Shown here piece by piece: positions 21,612 to 30,814 of a stretch of 64,000 nt of DNA. Source of the DNA: Stenotrophomonas sp. SAM-B (GTDB lineage: Bacteria > Pseudomonadota > Gammaproteobacteria > Xanthomonadales > Xanthomonadaceae); the NCBI RefSeq assembly GCF_013387485.1, contig NZ_JABBXB010000002.1:720168-784167 (forward strand), written 5' to 3'. The notes under the pieces are model-generated. The model made no database searches. It was not told the origin of the DNA and saw nothing but the letters and a program-made list of their open reading frames with translations. How positions within the stretch are numbered: the stretch's first letter is position 1; the number at the start of each line of letters is the position of its first letter. The position numbers and the translations under genes were made by a program.

Positions 21612-22737
21612 TCAGGCGTCGGTGCGTTTGGCACCCACGGCCAGGCCGGACTTCAGGCTGGCTTCGACGAATTCGTCGAGATCGCCGTCCAGCACCTTCT
21701 GCGTATCGGAGCGTTCGATGCCGGTGCGCAGGTCCTTGATACGGCTCTGGTCGAGCACGTAGTTGCGGATCTGGCTGCCCCAGCCGATGTCGGACTTGGT
21801 GGCTTCCACCGCGTCGCGCTCGGCGTTGCGCTTCTGGATTTCCAGCTCGTACAGCTTGGCGGCCAGCATCTTCATCGCGTTGTCGCGGTTCTGGTGCTGG
21901 CTGCGGCCGGTCTGGCAGGCCACGACCGTGTTGGTCGGGATGTGCGTGATACGCACCGCCGATTCGGTCTTGTTGACGTGCTGGCCACCCGCGCCGGAGG
22001 AGCGGTACACGTCGGTGCGCAGGTCGGCCGGGTTGATGTCGATTTCGATGTTGTCATCGACTTCCGGCGACACGAACACCGAGGTGAAGCTGGTGTGGCG
22101 GCGGTTGTCCGAATCGAACGGCGACTTGCGCACCAGGCGGTGCACGCCGGTTTCGGTCTTCAGCCAGCCATACGCGTAATCGCCTTCCACGCGCAGCGTG
22201 GCCGACTTGATGCCCGCGACGTCGCCGCCGGAGACTTCCATCAGCTCGGTCTTCCAGCCGCGCGATTCGCACCAGCGCAGGTACATGCGCAGCAGGATTT
22301 CGGCCCAGTCCTGGGCTTCGGTACCGCCGGCGCCCGCCTGGATGTCGACGAAGGCAGCCGCGGTATCCATCTGCCCGGAGAACATGCGCTGGAATTCCAG
22401 CTGTTCGACGTGCTTCTGGTACTTGTCCAGGTCGCTGACAACGGCCAGGGCGGTTTCTTCGTCCTGTTCGCTTTCGGCCAGTTCCAGCAGTTCACCCGAC
22501 TCGGCCAGGCCGTCGAGGATCGTGGCGATGCCGCCAACGGTCTTCTCCAGATTGGCGCGTTCGCGGCCAAGGTTCTGGGCGTACTCGGCGTTGTTCCAGA
22601 TATCCGGGTTTTCCAGTTCCCGGGTTACTTCTTCCAGACGCTCTTTCTTGGCGTCGTAGTCAAAGATACCCCCTGAGCGAGAGCACGCGATCGGTGAGAT
22701 CGGTGATGCGCTGGCGGACAGGATTGAGCTCGATCAT
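21612..22737 (-). CDS. prfB: Peptide chain release factor 2 (programmed +1 frameshift)
   Basis: Release factor 2, 374 residues, which ends translation at UGA and UAA. The reading frame is split: 25 codons from the ATG at 22735-22737 ([14 protein letters not shown]), then CTT TGA C, where the ribosome must shift +1 to continue into [11 protein letters not shown]. The stop-codon-recognition motif SPF is in [12 protein letters not shown] and the catalytic GGQ loop in [17 protein letters not shown]. The frameshift lets RF2 sense its own level, as in most bacteria. It is first in an apparent prfB-lysS operon; the M48 protease gene is divergent. Confidence 0.97.
22660..22674 (-). other. prfB programmed +1 frameshift signal
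   Basis: On the minus strand the sequence AGGGGG (22669-22674) acts as an internal Shine-Dalgarno three bases before the slippery CTT (22663-22665), which is followed by the in-frame TGA (22660-22662) and C. This is the canonical layout that pushes the ribosome +1 when RF2 is scarce. Confidence 0.95.
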
Positions 22738-22942
22738 GTCGGCGATTAATGCGTGCGAAAAGACTGTCCATCATAGCCTATCCGGGGCTTTCCGGCGGTG
22801 GCCGGGGCGCTGGGTGCCGCGTGGGGGTGGGGGAAAACGACATCACTGAACACGGGCGGCCGGCCAGGCGGTAGACTTCCGCCCCGCCGCGCGGCCCCCT
22901 GCCCTGCGGTTCCCCCAACGCACTACATGGAGCACCACCCCG

Positions 22943-23692
22943 ATGAGGACGTCATCCTCCGCCCTGCTGCTGGCTCTCGCCTGCCTGACCGCTTCCACCA
23001 CCGCCTCGGCCCTCGACCTCAAGCAGCTGACCAGCACCGGCCTCAAAGCCGGCCAGGCGCTCACCCTGTCCGACCAGGACGTGGCCAAGGCCGCCGACGA
23101 AGCCTGCGTCTACATGGACCAGCAGAACAAGGTCGCCCCCGCCAACAGTCCGTACGCCCAGCGCCTGGCCAAGATCACCCAGGGCCTGGCCAATGAAGAC
23201 GGCATGAGCCTGAGCTTCAAGGTCTACCTGACCGAAGACGTCAACGCCTGGGCCATGGCCAACGGCTGCGTGCGCGTGTACTCCGGCCTGATGGACATGG
23301 CCTCGGACGACGAAGTGCGCGGCGTGATCGGCCACGAGATCGGCCACGTGAAGCTGGGCCACTCCAAGACCAAGATGCGCACCGCGCTGCTGGCCTCGGC
23401 CGGTCGCGACACGCTGGCCGCCTCGGGCAATGCCAACGTCGCCACCCTGACCCAGGGCCAGCTCGGCGCCTTGGCCGAAGGCTTCGTCAACGCGCAGTTC
23501 TCGCAGAAGGAAGAAAGCGCCGCCGACGAGTACGGCTACCGCTTCATGAAGCGCCACCAGTACGATCCCGCCGCACTGGCCAGCATGTTCCGCAAGCTGT
23601 CCAGCGATGGCGGCCTGATGTCCTCGCACCCGGGCTCGGAAGCCCGCGCCGGGCGCATCGACGCGATGATCAAGAAAGACAGCAAGCGCTGA
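22943..23692 (+). CDS. Exported M48-family zinc metalloprotease
   Basis: 249-residue periplasmic or membrane-associated protease of the M48 family, similar to the LoiP/YcaL group that takes part in outer-membrane protein quality control. It begins with a signal peptide (ALLLALACLTASTTASA). The zinc motif HEIGH is at residues 131-135, and the third ligand is in KEESAADEYGY, about 60 residues later. The proteins of this group are often lipoproteins, but here I see no clear lipobox. The start has TGGAG about 12 bases upstream. It is divergent from prfB and converges with the LytTR gene, with a hairpin in between. Confidence 0.88.
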   Translation: MRTSSSALLLALACLTASTTASALDLKQLTSTGLKAGQALTLSDQDVAKAADEACVYMDQQNKVAPANSPYAQRLAKITQGLANEDGMSLSFKVYLTEDVNAWAMANGCVRVYSGLMDMASDDEVRGVIGHEIGHVKLGHSKTKMRTALLASAGRDTLAASGNANVATLTQGQLGALAEGFVNAQFSQKEESAADEYGYRFMKRHQYDPAALASMFRKLSSDGGLMSSHPGSEARAGRIDAMIKKDSKR

Positions 23693-23700
23693 GTTCCCTG

Positions 23701-23728
23701 CCGGCACCCTGCTCCGCCAGGGTGCCGG
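23701..23728. terminator. Hairpin between convergent genes
   Basis: A perfect 11-bp stem (23701-23711 with 23718-23728, six-base loop) lies between the M48 protease stop and the LytTR gene stop. There is no T-run on either side, so termination efficiency is uncertain. Confidence 0.45.
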
Positions 23729-23742
23729 TCAGCCCGGCAGGG

Positions 23743-24651
23743 TCAGGCCGGTGCCTGCACGGCCAGCGCCTGCCGGAACGAGGGAAGCTGCCGGCGACTG
23801 CACGGCACCCGGCCTCCATCGTCCATGTACAGCAGGGCCTCGCCCCCGTCCAGCGGCTCGATCGAGACCAGGTGCCGCACGTTCACCAGCCAACTGCGAT
23901 GGGCGCGCACGAACAACGCTGGATCCAATCGTTCTTCCAGCGCCGCCATGGTGCTGCGCAGCGGGTAATCGTGCCCGCGCACCCGCAGGTTGACGTAGTT
24001 GCCGGCCGCCTGGGCGTATTCGATGTCGCCGGTCGCCACCAGGAAGTCCCGTCCCAGCTTGCGCACCAGGAACCGCTCCGGACGCTCCACGGCGTCCACC
24101 GGCGGAGCATCGTCCGGCGCGGCCAGCAGATGCGCCTCGCCCTGCCGGCGCCGCCCGAACCAGCTGAAGAAGTGCTCGATCGCCACGAAGGTGAAGAACG
24201 CACGGACATCCTTGAGGTACTCGTACATCAGGCGCAACGGCCAGCTGGCATCGTCCTGGTAGTGGTAGCCGAGCGCGGCATAGGCGAGATGGCGCAGCCC
24301 CATCATCCCGGTGACATGCACCAGCGACCACGCCACGCTGGCCAGCAGGTACAGCGGCAGCCGCCGCTTCCAGGTATCGGCGTGCAGCGGCCAGCGCTGG
24401 CAGCCCCACCACAGGACCGGCAGCGTCAGCAGGATCATCGTGACGCTGCTCAGCTCCCAGATCATCGGCTGCCACAGGCCCAGGTCCTCGCCACGGCGAC
24501 CCGCATCCATCACTTCCACCAGCGCATTGGCCACCGCGGTGGTCAGCAGGATCACCGACCACACCAGCATCCGCGCACCCGGCCGCCACCGCGCGGCACG
24601 TCCGTTCGCCATTGAATCGTCCATTCGCAAAGGGTCGTCAGCCTGACTCAT
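23743..24651 (-). CDS. rpfD: Membrane-anchored LytTR-type regulator (RpfD-like)
   Basis: 302-residue protein with about four membrane segments in its first 160 residues and a C-terminal LytTR DNA-binding domain (about 200-295). LytTR marks are the start FLVRKLGRDFLVATGDIEYAQAAGNYV, RSTMAALEERLD, and FVRAHRSWLVNVRHL, each typical of the fold. It has no receiver domain, so it probably responds to a membrane-derived cue. In Xanthomonas a LytTR gene named rpfD lies at this place in the rpf region; the symbol rests on that position and domain content. The start at 24649-24651 is tentative: the upstream site is weak, and ATG codons 30 and 42 bases downstream are possible. Confidence 0.75.
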   Translation of the reverse strand: MSQADDPLRMDDSMANGRAARWRPGARMLVWSVILLTTAVANALVEVMDAGRRGEDLGLWQPMIWELSSVTMILLTLPVLWWGCQRWPLHADTWKRRLPLYLLASVAWSLVHVTGMMGLRHLAYAALGYHYQDDASWPLRLMYEYLKDVRAFFTFVAIEHFFSWFGRRRQGEAHLLAAPDDAPPVDAVERPERFLVRKLGRDFLVATGDIEYAQAAGNYVNLRVRGHDYPLRSTMAALEERLDPALFVRAHRSWLVNVRHLVSIEPLDGGEALLYMDDGGRVPCSRRQLPSFRQALAVQAPA

Positions 24652-24787
24652 CCCGCCATGGTAGTGCGCCCCACCCGTCCCTTGGCGACCGCCATTCGTC
24701 ACTTGTCCCCGGCGGCAGGCCCCTCCGCCATGGCGGACCGCGCGGCGACTGCGCACCGTGCAGCCTCCTTTCCTGCCTGCCCCGTCC

Positions 24788-26014
24788 ATGCCACGCCGCC
24801 ACGACATCGACGCCCTGCGCGTGCTCGCCTTCGCCCTGCTCATCCTCTATCACACCGCCATGGCCTACGTGGATGGCTGGGGCTTTCATCTCAAGAGCGA
24901 CTACACCACGGAGTGGCTGCAGTGGCCGATGCTGCTGGTGAACCGCTGGCGGATGCCGTTGCTGTTCCTGCTCTCCGGGATCGCCATCGCCCTGATGCGG
25001 CCTGAGAAGCGCATCGCCCGCTTTGCCATGCTGCGCACGTGGCGGTTGCTGCTGCCGCTGCTGTTCGGAATGTTCGTCGTGGTGCCGATCCAGCCCTACG
25101 CCGAGGCACTGACCAACGGACAGATCGAGCCCGGCTTCGGCGCCTTCCTGCTGCGCTACTGGCAGATGCCGGCATGGCCGCAGGACACGTTTGCCGGCTG
25201 GCAACTGCGCATCACCTGGAACCACCTGTGGTACCTGGCCTACCTGTGGGTCTACACACTGGTGCTCGCGCTGCTGATGCCGGTACTGGATACCCCTGCG
25301 GTGCGCCGCGCGGTGGAGCGCTATGCCCGGGCACCGGCGCCGATCCTGATCGGGCTGCCCACGCTGCTCTCCTTCGGCTGGGTGGCCTGGCTCGATCCCC
25401 GGTTTCCCTCGACCAACCTGCTGTTCGGCGATTGGTATCAGCACGCCAAGTACGGCACGGTATTTCTGGCCGGCTACCTGCTGGCCCGCGCCACCCCGTT
25501 CTGGGCACGCGTGGTCGAACTGCGCCGGATCACGTTGTGGGTGGCGGTCATCGCGGCGGGCTGGTACTTCGGCATCCGCCTCCTGGGGCGGGTGTTGCCG
25601 GCCGATTCGCTGCTGCGGCAATGGCCGGAGAGCGTCTGGACGCTGCAGGTGATGGCCAGCCAGTCGCTGTACCTGTGGGCCGTGCTGCTGACCCTGCTCG
25701 GCTGGGCCAAGGTGTATCTGGATCGCCCGTTCCGCTGGCTGCCGTACTGCACCGAGGCGGTGTATCCTTGGTACATCCTGCACCAGAGCCTGATCATCGC
25801 GCTGCTGTTCTGGCTCAAACCGCTGCACCTGGGGCCGTGGCGGGAGCCGCTGCTGGTCGTGGCCGGGACGGTGGCAGGTTGTCTGCTGCTGCACGAAGGG
25901 CTGATCCGGCGCGTTGGTTGGCTGCGCCCGCTGTTCGGACTGCGCCGGCAGCGATTGCCGTCGATCCGTCCCGCCGCCGGTGGCGCAGCGGCGGGATCAC
26001 CGGAAACGAGCTGA
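24788..26014 (+). CDS. Acyltransferase 3 family membrane protein
   Basis: Multispanning inner-membrane acyltransferase of the Acyltransferase-3 family (408 residues, about ten hydrophobic segments), most like the OpgC/MdoC and surface-polysaccharide acetyl- or succinyl-transferases. The family start is clear: RRHDIDALRVLAFALLILYHTAMAY, with the conserved Arg and His, and PLLFLLSGIAIAL and TEAVYPWYILHQSLII later on. The acceptor cannot be told from sequence. The ATG at 24788 is preferred by family alignment; one at 24758 is also in frame. It is divergent from the rpfD-like gene and its stop lies only four bases from the stop of the convergent VIT-domain gene. Confidence 0.85.
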   Translation: MPRRHDIDALRVLAFALLILYHTAMAYVDGWGFHLKSDYTTEWLQWPMLLVNRWRMPLLFLLSGIAIALMRPEKRIARFAMLRTWRLLLPLLFGMFVVVPIQPYAEALTNGQIEPGFGAFLLRYWQMPAWPQDTFAGWQLRITWNHLWYLAYLWVYTLVLALLMPVLDTPAVRRAVERYARAPAPILIGLPTLLSFGWVAWLDPRFPSTNLLFGDWYQHAKYGTVFLAGYLLARATPFWARVVELRRITLWVAVIAAGWYFGIRLLGRVLPADSLLRQWPESVWTLQVMASQSLYLWAVLLTLLGWAKVYLDRPFRWLPYCTEAVYPWYILHQSLIIALLFWLKPLHLGPWREPLLVVAGTVAGCLLLHEGLIRRVGWLRPLFGLRRQRLPSIRPAAGGAAAGSPETS

Positions 26015-26018
26015 GCAG

Positions 26019-28898
26019 CTACTTCACCTCGAACTCCCCGACCAGCACCGTCTCCGCCCGGTCCTTCAACCGCAGCGTGACCTGCTGGTCGCGCTGGTCG
26101 CGGCTGCCCCACTTGGTGCTCAGGCGCAGCATCAACGTGGTCGCGCCAGTAACCAATTGCTCGCGGCTCCCGAAGTAGTTCGCTTCGATCCTGTAGGTGC
26201 CCGGCTTGGCATCACGCAACGAGAACTGCTCCGGGCCATAGCCGCCGGTGAAGTCCTGTGACATCTGCCCGCCCTGGTAGGTCAGCCGGTTGCCGTAGTA
26301 CGCGCGCTCGCCATTGGGATCGGTGACCCACAGGTCCATGTCGCTGTTGTCGCTGTCCCAGCTCAGCACCACGCGCAGGTCCAGCGGCATCGCACGGCGC
26401 AGGCGCGGGTCGATGGCCGAGGTGTCGACGCGCTCGCGGGTGATCAGCCGGGTCAGTTCATCCAGCGCGATCAGCGAGATGCCGTCGAAGCGGCCGTCCC
26501 ACGGCCGGACCACCACCTCATAGAGCGATGCCACCGCCGCCTGGTACTGCCCGGCTGCTTCCAGGGCCAGGCCCAGGTCACGGAAACTCTGCGGCTCCTC
26601 CTCGCCCATCGCCAGCACCTGGCGGAACACCGGCACGGCCAGTGCCGGCGCCTTGGCCTGCATCAGGCGATAACCGAGCACGCGCAGCACGTGGCGGTTT
26701 TCCAGGTCCATCTCGGCCAGGTTGGAGAGCACGCGCAGCGCGAGATCACGCTGTCCGCTGGCCAGCAGCAGATCGGCCACGTCCAGATAGAAGGCGCTGC
26801 TGCCTGCGTGCTGTTCGCGCTCCTGCAGGTACAGCGGATACAGTTGCGCCGGCTTGGCATCGCGCAGGCGGCGTGCATAGGCCGAATCCGGTGCCCACGG
26901 CGCCAGCGTCAGGGTGATCTGGCCGCTGTTGGCCTTGGGTGCCGATTTAGCGCGGCGCTCGGGGGTGGCCTCTGCCTCATCGGCAACCGCCGACGCAGTC
27001 AGCTCGACACGGTCCAGCGCCATCGGTGCGGGCGGTGCCGGCGGTGGCGCGGCCATCGCCATGGCGACCGGCGCGGCGACGGATCGGGATTCAGGCTTGG
27101 GCCGCGGTGGCGCATCCTTGGGCCAGCGGGTATTCCACCACTGCTCGCGCTCGGCGAACTGGCGGGCGATGCCATCCAGGCGGCGCTTCCGCTCGCTTGC
27201 CACATCCGCCACCGTCAACGCATGGCGCTGGTCGTAGGCCGCGCGCAACGGGGCCGGCGGACGGATGCCGTAGCGCAGGTAATCCTCCAACGTTTCAAGA
27301 ACCAGCAGCGAGGTATCGGCGGTGACCACACCGAACTGCTGCGACAACGCCTTGGCCGCCGGCGCCCCGGCCGGGTCCGCCGCCAGTGCGGCCAACCGCG
27401 CATTCGCCCACGCGTGGGCGACCAGGCTGCCTTCCACCCCGCGTGCGTTCGCGACGTCGACGGTGATGGGCTGCGGATCGCTGCCGCCACCGCGCAGAGA
27501 CAGCAGCACCGTCGCATCGGGACGCAGGACGCGGCCGGTGACGCGGATCCACCCCTGCGTTGCGCTGGAGGCATCCACGTTCACGTCCTCCACGCCACGC
27601 GCCCGCACCTCGGCGACCTCGACCGGCTGCTGGAGCAGCAGCGGCATCACGCCTGGCACCTCCGCCTCGCTGTTCACCTGCAGCAGCTGGCCATGATGGG
27701 CGCTGGTCCAGGCGCGCAGGCGTGGTGTGTCGGTCTTCGCACCGGCGCTGCTCAGCGCATACAGGCGTTGATCGCGCGACAGCGTGGGCAGCGTCTGGCT
27801 GCCGTAGTTGGCCAGGCCATCGCTGACCAGCAGGTACTCGCCGATGGCGGGGTTGGGGGTCCAGTCGCCCAGTGCGCTGGCGCCATCGTTGGGCAGCGCC
27901 CGCAGGTACTCGCGTAGTGCTGACCAGTCGCCCTTGTTGATGGTGAACTCCCGCGGCGTTTCGCTGCGGTCACGCAGCACGGTCAACTGGACCTGGCCGC
28001 TGCCGAGGGCCTGGAAGTAGCGATCCAGCACAGCGCGTTCAGCCGCGCCGTTGCGTGTGCCGGCCGAGCCCGATGCATCCCAGAGCAGGCCGATGCGCCG
28101 AGGCAGGACACGCGCAGCGGTGGACGCGCGAACCCGCACGCTGGCCAGCAGATAGCGCTGCCCCTCATGCAGGCCAGTGACCACGTCAGTGCTGCGAACG
28201 AGCGGAAGGCTCCACTGCAGCTGTGCAGGCAGATCCGCGCCCCGCCCTTGCCACTGCGCCGCATAGGCGCCGGACTTCAACGTGAACCCGAGGGGATTGA
28301 CGCCCACGGCGACCGGCTGGCCCGTCCCGCTGGCCTCCAGCCGGACCGTCACCTGCTCCGACTGCCGTGCGAAGAACACGGGCAGTGACCACTGCAGGCC
28401 CTGCGGTACGGTCGGCAGGCTGTCGCGCAGCACCAGACGGACGCGACGCTCACCGCGGGCCGGGATGGGATAGAGCCGCAGCCGGAACTGATTGCCGGCG
28501 GTCTGCTCCAGAAGCCCCGGATCGACCTGGCGACGCTCGATCGCCTCGAACACTTGGCGGCCCTGCGCCTTGGGGACCGGCACCGCGTCGCGCAGCTCAC
28601 CACCGATATCCAGTGCGAACCCGGCCACCTGTTGGCCCGCGGCCAGTGGGAACGCCAGCTGCCCTTCCAGCACCCGGGCATTGGGATTGTGGAACGTCAT
28701 CTCGATCGTGGTTTCGCCCAGTCCCGCCATGACACGGCTGTCGATACGCGCCTCGGTCAGCCGCACCGGCACTTCGGCGCCCGCCACCTGCAGGATGGGC
28801 GGCCTTGGCGGCGGGAAACGCCGCGCCTGGGCGTGGACGCTGGGCAGCTGCCAGTACAGAAGAGCGAGCAGACCGATACTGCGCAGTGCGAGTCCCAT
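26019..28898 (-). CDS. Exported VIT/VWA-domain protein with TPR-like repeats and DUF2135
   Basis: 959-residue exported protein of unknown function. After a signal peptide (SIGLLALLYWQLPSVHAQA) comes a VIT domain (about 35-150), then a von Willebrand A domain with the metal site DASGSAG near residue 290 and LLVSDGLANYGS further on. A proline/alanine-rich linker (about 615-650) leads to helical TPR-like repeats (about 700-800) and a C-terminal DUF2135 domain (SWDSDNSDMDLWVTDPNGE). VIT-VWA proteins resemble inter-alpha-trypsin inhibitor heavy chains and usually mediate adhesion or scaffolding outside the inner membrane. The start at 28898 has AGGAG six bases upstream. A DUF1176 gene is divergent. 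Confidence 0.82.
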   Translation of the reverse strand: MGLALRSIGLLALLYWQLPSVHAQARRFPPPRPPILQVAGAEVPVRLTEARIDSRVMAGLGETTIEMTFHNPNARVLEGQLAFPLAAGQQVAGFALDIGGELRDAVPVPKAQGRQVFEAIERRQVDPGLLEQTAGNQFRLRLYPIPARGERRVRLVLRDSLPTVPQGLQWSLPVFFARQSEQVTVRLEASGTGQPVAVGVNPLGFTLKSGAYAAQWQGRGADLPAQLQWSLPLVRSTDVVTGLHEGQRYLLASVRVRASTAARVLPRRIGLLWDASGSAGTRNGAAERAVLDRYFQALGSGQVQLTVLRDRSETPREFTINKGDWSALREYLRALPNDGASALGDWTPNPAIGEYLLVSDGLANYGSQTLPTLSRDQRLYALSSAGAKTDTPRLRAWTSAHHGQLLQVNSEAEVPGVMPLLLQQPVEVAEVRARGVEDVNVDASSATQGWIRVTGRVLRPDATVLLSLRGGGSDPQPITVDVANARGVEGSLVAHAWANARLAALAADPAGAPAAKALSQQFGVVTADTSLLVLETLEDYLRYGIRPPAPLRAAYDQRHALTVADVASERKRRLDGIARQFAEREQWWNTRWPKDAPPRPKPESRSVAAPVAMAMAAPPPAPPAPMALDRVELTASAVADEAEATPERRAKSAPKANSGQITLTLAPWAPDSAYARRLRDAKPAQLYPLYLQEREQHAGSSAFYLDVADLLLASGQRDLALRVLSNLAEMDLENRHVLRVLGYRLMQAKAPALAVPVFRQVLAMGEEEPQSFRDLGLALEAAGQYQAAVASLYEVVVRPWDGRFDGISLIALDELTRLITRERVDTSAIDPRLRRAMPLDLRVVLSWDSDNSDMDLWVTDPNGERAYYGNRLTYQGGQMSQDFTGGYGPEQFSLRDAKPGTYRIEANYFGSREQLVTGATTLMLRLSTKWGSRDQRDQQVTLRLKDRAETVLVGEFEVK

Positions 28899-29046
28899 GT
28901 GACGCTCCTGATCCGATGACACTTCCTTGAACGCATGGCGATCAACAACGGGGTTGAGCGCTGGCAACCGCCTGTTCCGGTCATGGACGCCTCATCCGTG
29001 CTGGGCCAAGATCGCCCTCCACGGATTGATGGACCAAGGATGCCGT

Positions 29047-30096
29047 ATGCGCCTGTTGTTGACCGCCCCGCTGTTGATGGGGCTTGCCCTGCCCGGCTAC
29101 GCCGCCACCCCCGTTGAGGGCGTGACGTTCGGCCACCGCGACTGGATGCTGGCCTGCGACAACACCCGCACCTGCCGCGCCGCCGGTTACCAGGCCGATG
29201 AGAATGGTGGCGACCCGGTCTCGATCCTGCTGACCCGCCCGGGCGGGCCGGACCAGCCGGTGCATGCCGAACTGATGCTTGGCCAGTACGACGACAACAC
29301 CTCCACCCAGCGGCTCAGCCTGCAGATCAATGGCGCCTCGCTCGGCCCGATGCAGTTCGATGCCGCCGAGGGCACCGCCGCTTTTTCCGCGAAGCAGCTC
29401 GCGGCCCTGCTCGCTTCGCTGGCACGTAACAGCCGGATCGAGCTGATCGGCGACGACGGCGCACGCTGGACGGTGTCCGATAAAGGGGCGTCGGCCGTGC
29501 TGTTGAAGATGGATGCGTTCCAGGGCCGCCTGGGCACGCCGGGCGCCCTGATGCGCAAAGGCACCCTCGCCGAATCCTCGGTGCCGCCGGCACTGCCGGT
29601 GCCGGTCGTGCAGCTGGGCAAGCCGGTGGCGACCCGCCCGTCAGACGAGGCGCTGGCCGCATCACCGGCGCTGCGCGCCGCCCTCGCAGCGGTGACCTCG
29701 GCCGACGATTGCGAAGCGCTGGGACCCAGCGGCAGCCTGTCGCCGGATGGCGAACCCGAAGCGCTGACGGTGCAGCGGCTCAGCGCGGACAAACTGCTGG
29801 TCTCGCTGAGCTGCTGGCGCGCCGCGTACAACACCGGTGATGGTTACTGGGTGGTCAACGACCGCGCGCCGTACCAGCCGCGGCTGGTCACCACGGCAGC
29901 CGTAGGTGATGACGTACGCACCATCCAGGAGGCGCACAAGGGCCGTGGCCTCGGCGATTGCTGGTACTCCACCACCTGGGGCTGGACCGGCACGGCGTTC
30001 GTGAGGACCGCTGACAGCAGCACCGGCCTGTGCCGGCTGGTGGCCGCCGGTGGCGCCTGGGAAATGCCGACGCTGGTGACCGAGGTCCAGGAGTAA
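29047..30096 (+). CDS. Exported DUF1176-family protein
   Basis: 349-residue exported protein of the DUF1176 family, whose function is unknown. It starts with a signal peptide (MRLLLTAPLLMGLALPGYA) and carries paired cysteines (MLACDNTRTCRAAGY, SADDCEALG, LSCWRAAYNTG, GDCWYST, GLCRLVAAGG) likely to form disulfides in the periplasm. The family pattern of an early FGHRDWMLACDN and a late GYWVVND is present. ATG at 29047 has AAGGA eight bases upstream. It faces the VIT-domain gene across 148 bp; that divergent pairing might mean shared control, which I cannot verify. Confidence 0.78.
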   Translation: MRLLLTAPLLMGLALPGYAATPVEGVTFGHRDWMLACDNTRTCRAAGYQADENGGDPVSILLTRPGGPDQPVHAELMLGQYDDNTSTQRLSLQINGASLGPMQFDAAEGTAAFSAKQLAALLASLARNSRIELIGDDGARWTVSDKGASAVLLKMDAFQGRLGTPGALMRKGTLAESSVPPALPVPVVQLGKPVATRPSDEALAASPALRAALAAVTSADDCEALGPSGSLSPDGEPEALTVQRLSADKLLVSLSCWRAAYNTGDGYWVVNDRAPYQPRLVTTAAVGDDVRTIQEAHKGRGLGDCWYSTTWGWTGTAFVRTADSSTGLCRLVAAGGAWEMPTLVTEVQE

Positions 30097-30124
30097 ACCA
30101 TTACGCTGCCACGCGCGGCGATCC

Positions 30125-30814
30125 TCAGCCGTCGTCGTCTTCCCAGCCATCGAACGGGAACAGCGCGGGAAGGATCGTCTGCATGATCGCCATGCTCTGC
30201 ACGACGGCCTGGTCCGCCGTGCAGGGACGCGAGAAGACGGCGTGATGTGCGTGCACAGGCCTGTCCGGTGCGCTGGAGAGGTGTTCAACGTAGGCGGCCA
30301 GCAGGCGTTGCGCGGCCTGTTGGCGATCCGTTCCCTCCTGCGCAGCGCGCAGCGCTGCATGCACGGGACGCAGCGCTTCGGGATCCGGCAGCGCGCAGGT
30401 ATACGCCAGCGCGCCGGTCTGATCGTCGGCATCCCGGTAATCGTCCGGGTCGTCCGAAGGCTGGTAGCCCGTGGCCACGCAGCGGGTCCGGCTGAGTCGC
30501 GCCATCACCGCGGCAACCGCGTCGTCGACCGTGACCGGGCCGCTGGCTGTGCCATCTCCACTCTCGACCCGGGCGGCCAGTTCCTGCCGCAGCAGCCACG
30601 CCACGCTTTGCCGCGAGCCGTCCAGGTCCGGGAATTCGAAGCCCTCGCGGGCGGAGAGTTCGGTGCGGGCGGTCTCGTCACCCTGCAGCACGATGCGGCT
30701 CTGCAGGTCGAAACGTTCGGTGGGCGATGGGAGCATGTGGGCGTCTGCGGAAAAGGAGAACGAGGACAGCAGCAGGCTGGCCGACAACAACAGGCTTCGG
30801 CGCAGGTCAGGCAT
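30125..30814 (-). CDS. Exported protein of unknown function, last gene of recJ set
   Basis: 229-residue protein that I do not recognise. It starts with a clear signal peptide (LRRSLLLSASLLLSSFSFSADA) and continues as a helical, acidic protein with three cysteines (RTRCVATGYQ, AYTCALPD, SRPCTADQA) and an acidic end (DGWEDDDG). Its start ATG overlaps the recJ stop by eight bases (ATGCCTGA), so it is likely translated together with recJ. It meets the DUF1176 gene tail to tail 28 bp away. Confidence 0.7.
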   Translation of the reverse strand: MPDLRRSLLLSASLLLSSFSFSADAHMLPSPTERFDLQSRIVLQGDETARTELSAREGFEFPDLDGSRQSVAWLLRQELAARVESGDGTASGPVTVDDAVAAVMARLSRTRCVATGYQPSDDPDDYRDADDQTGALAYTCALPDPEALRPVHAALRAAQEGTDRQQAAQRLLAAYVEHLSSAPDRPVHAHHAVFSRPCTADQAVVQSMAIMQTILPALFPFDGWEDDDG

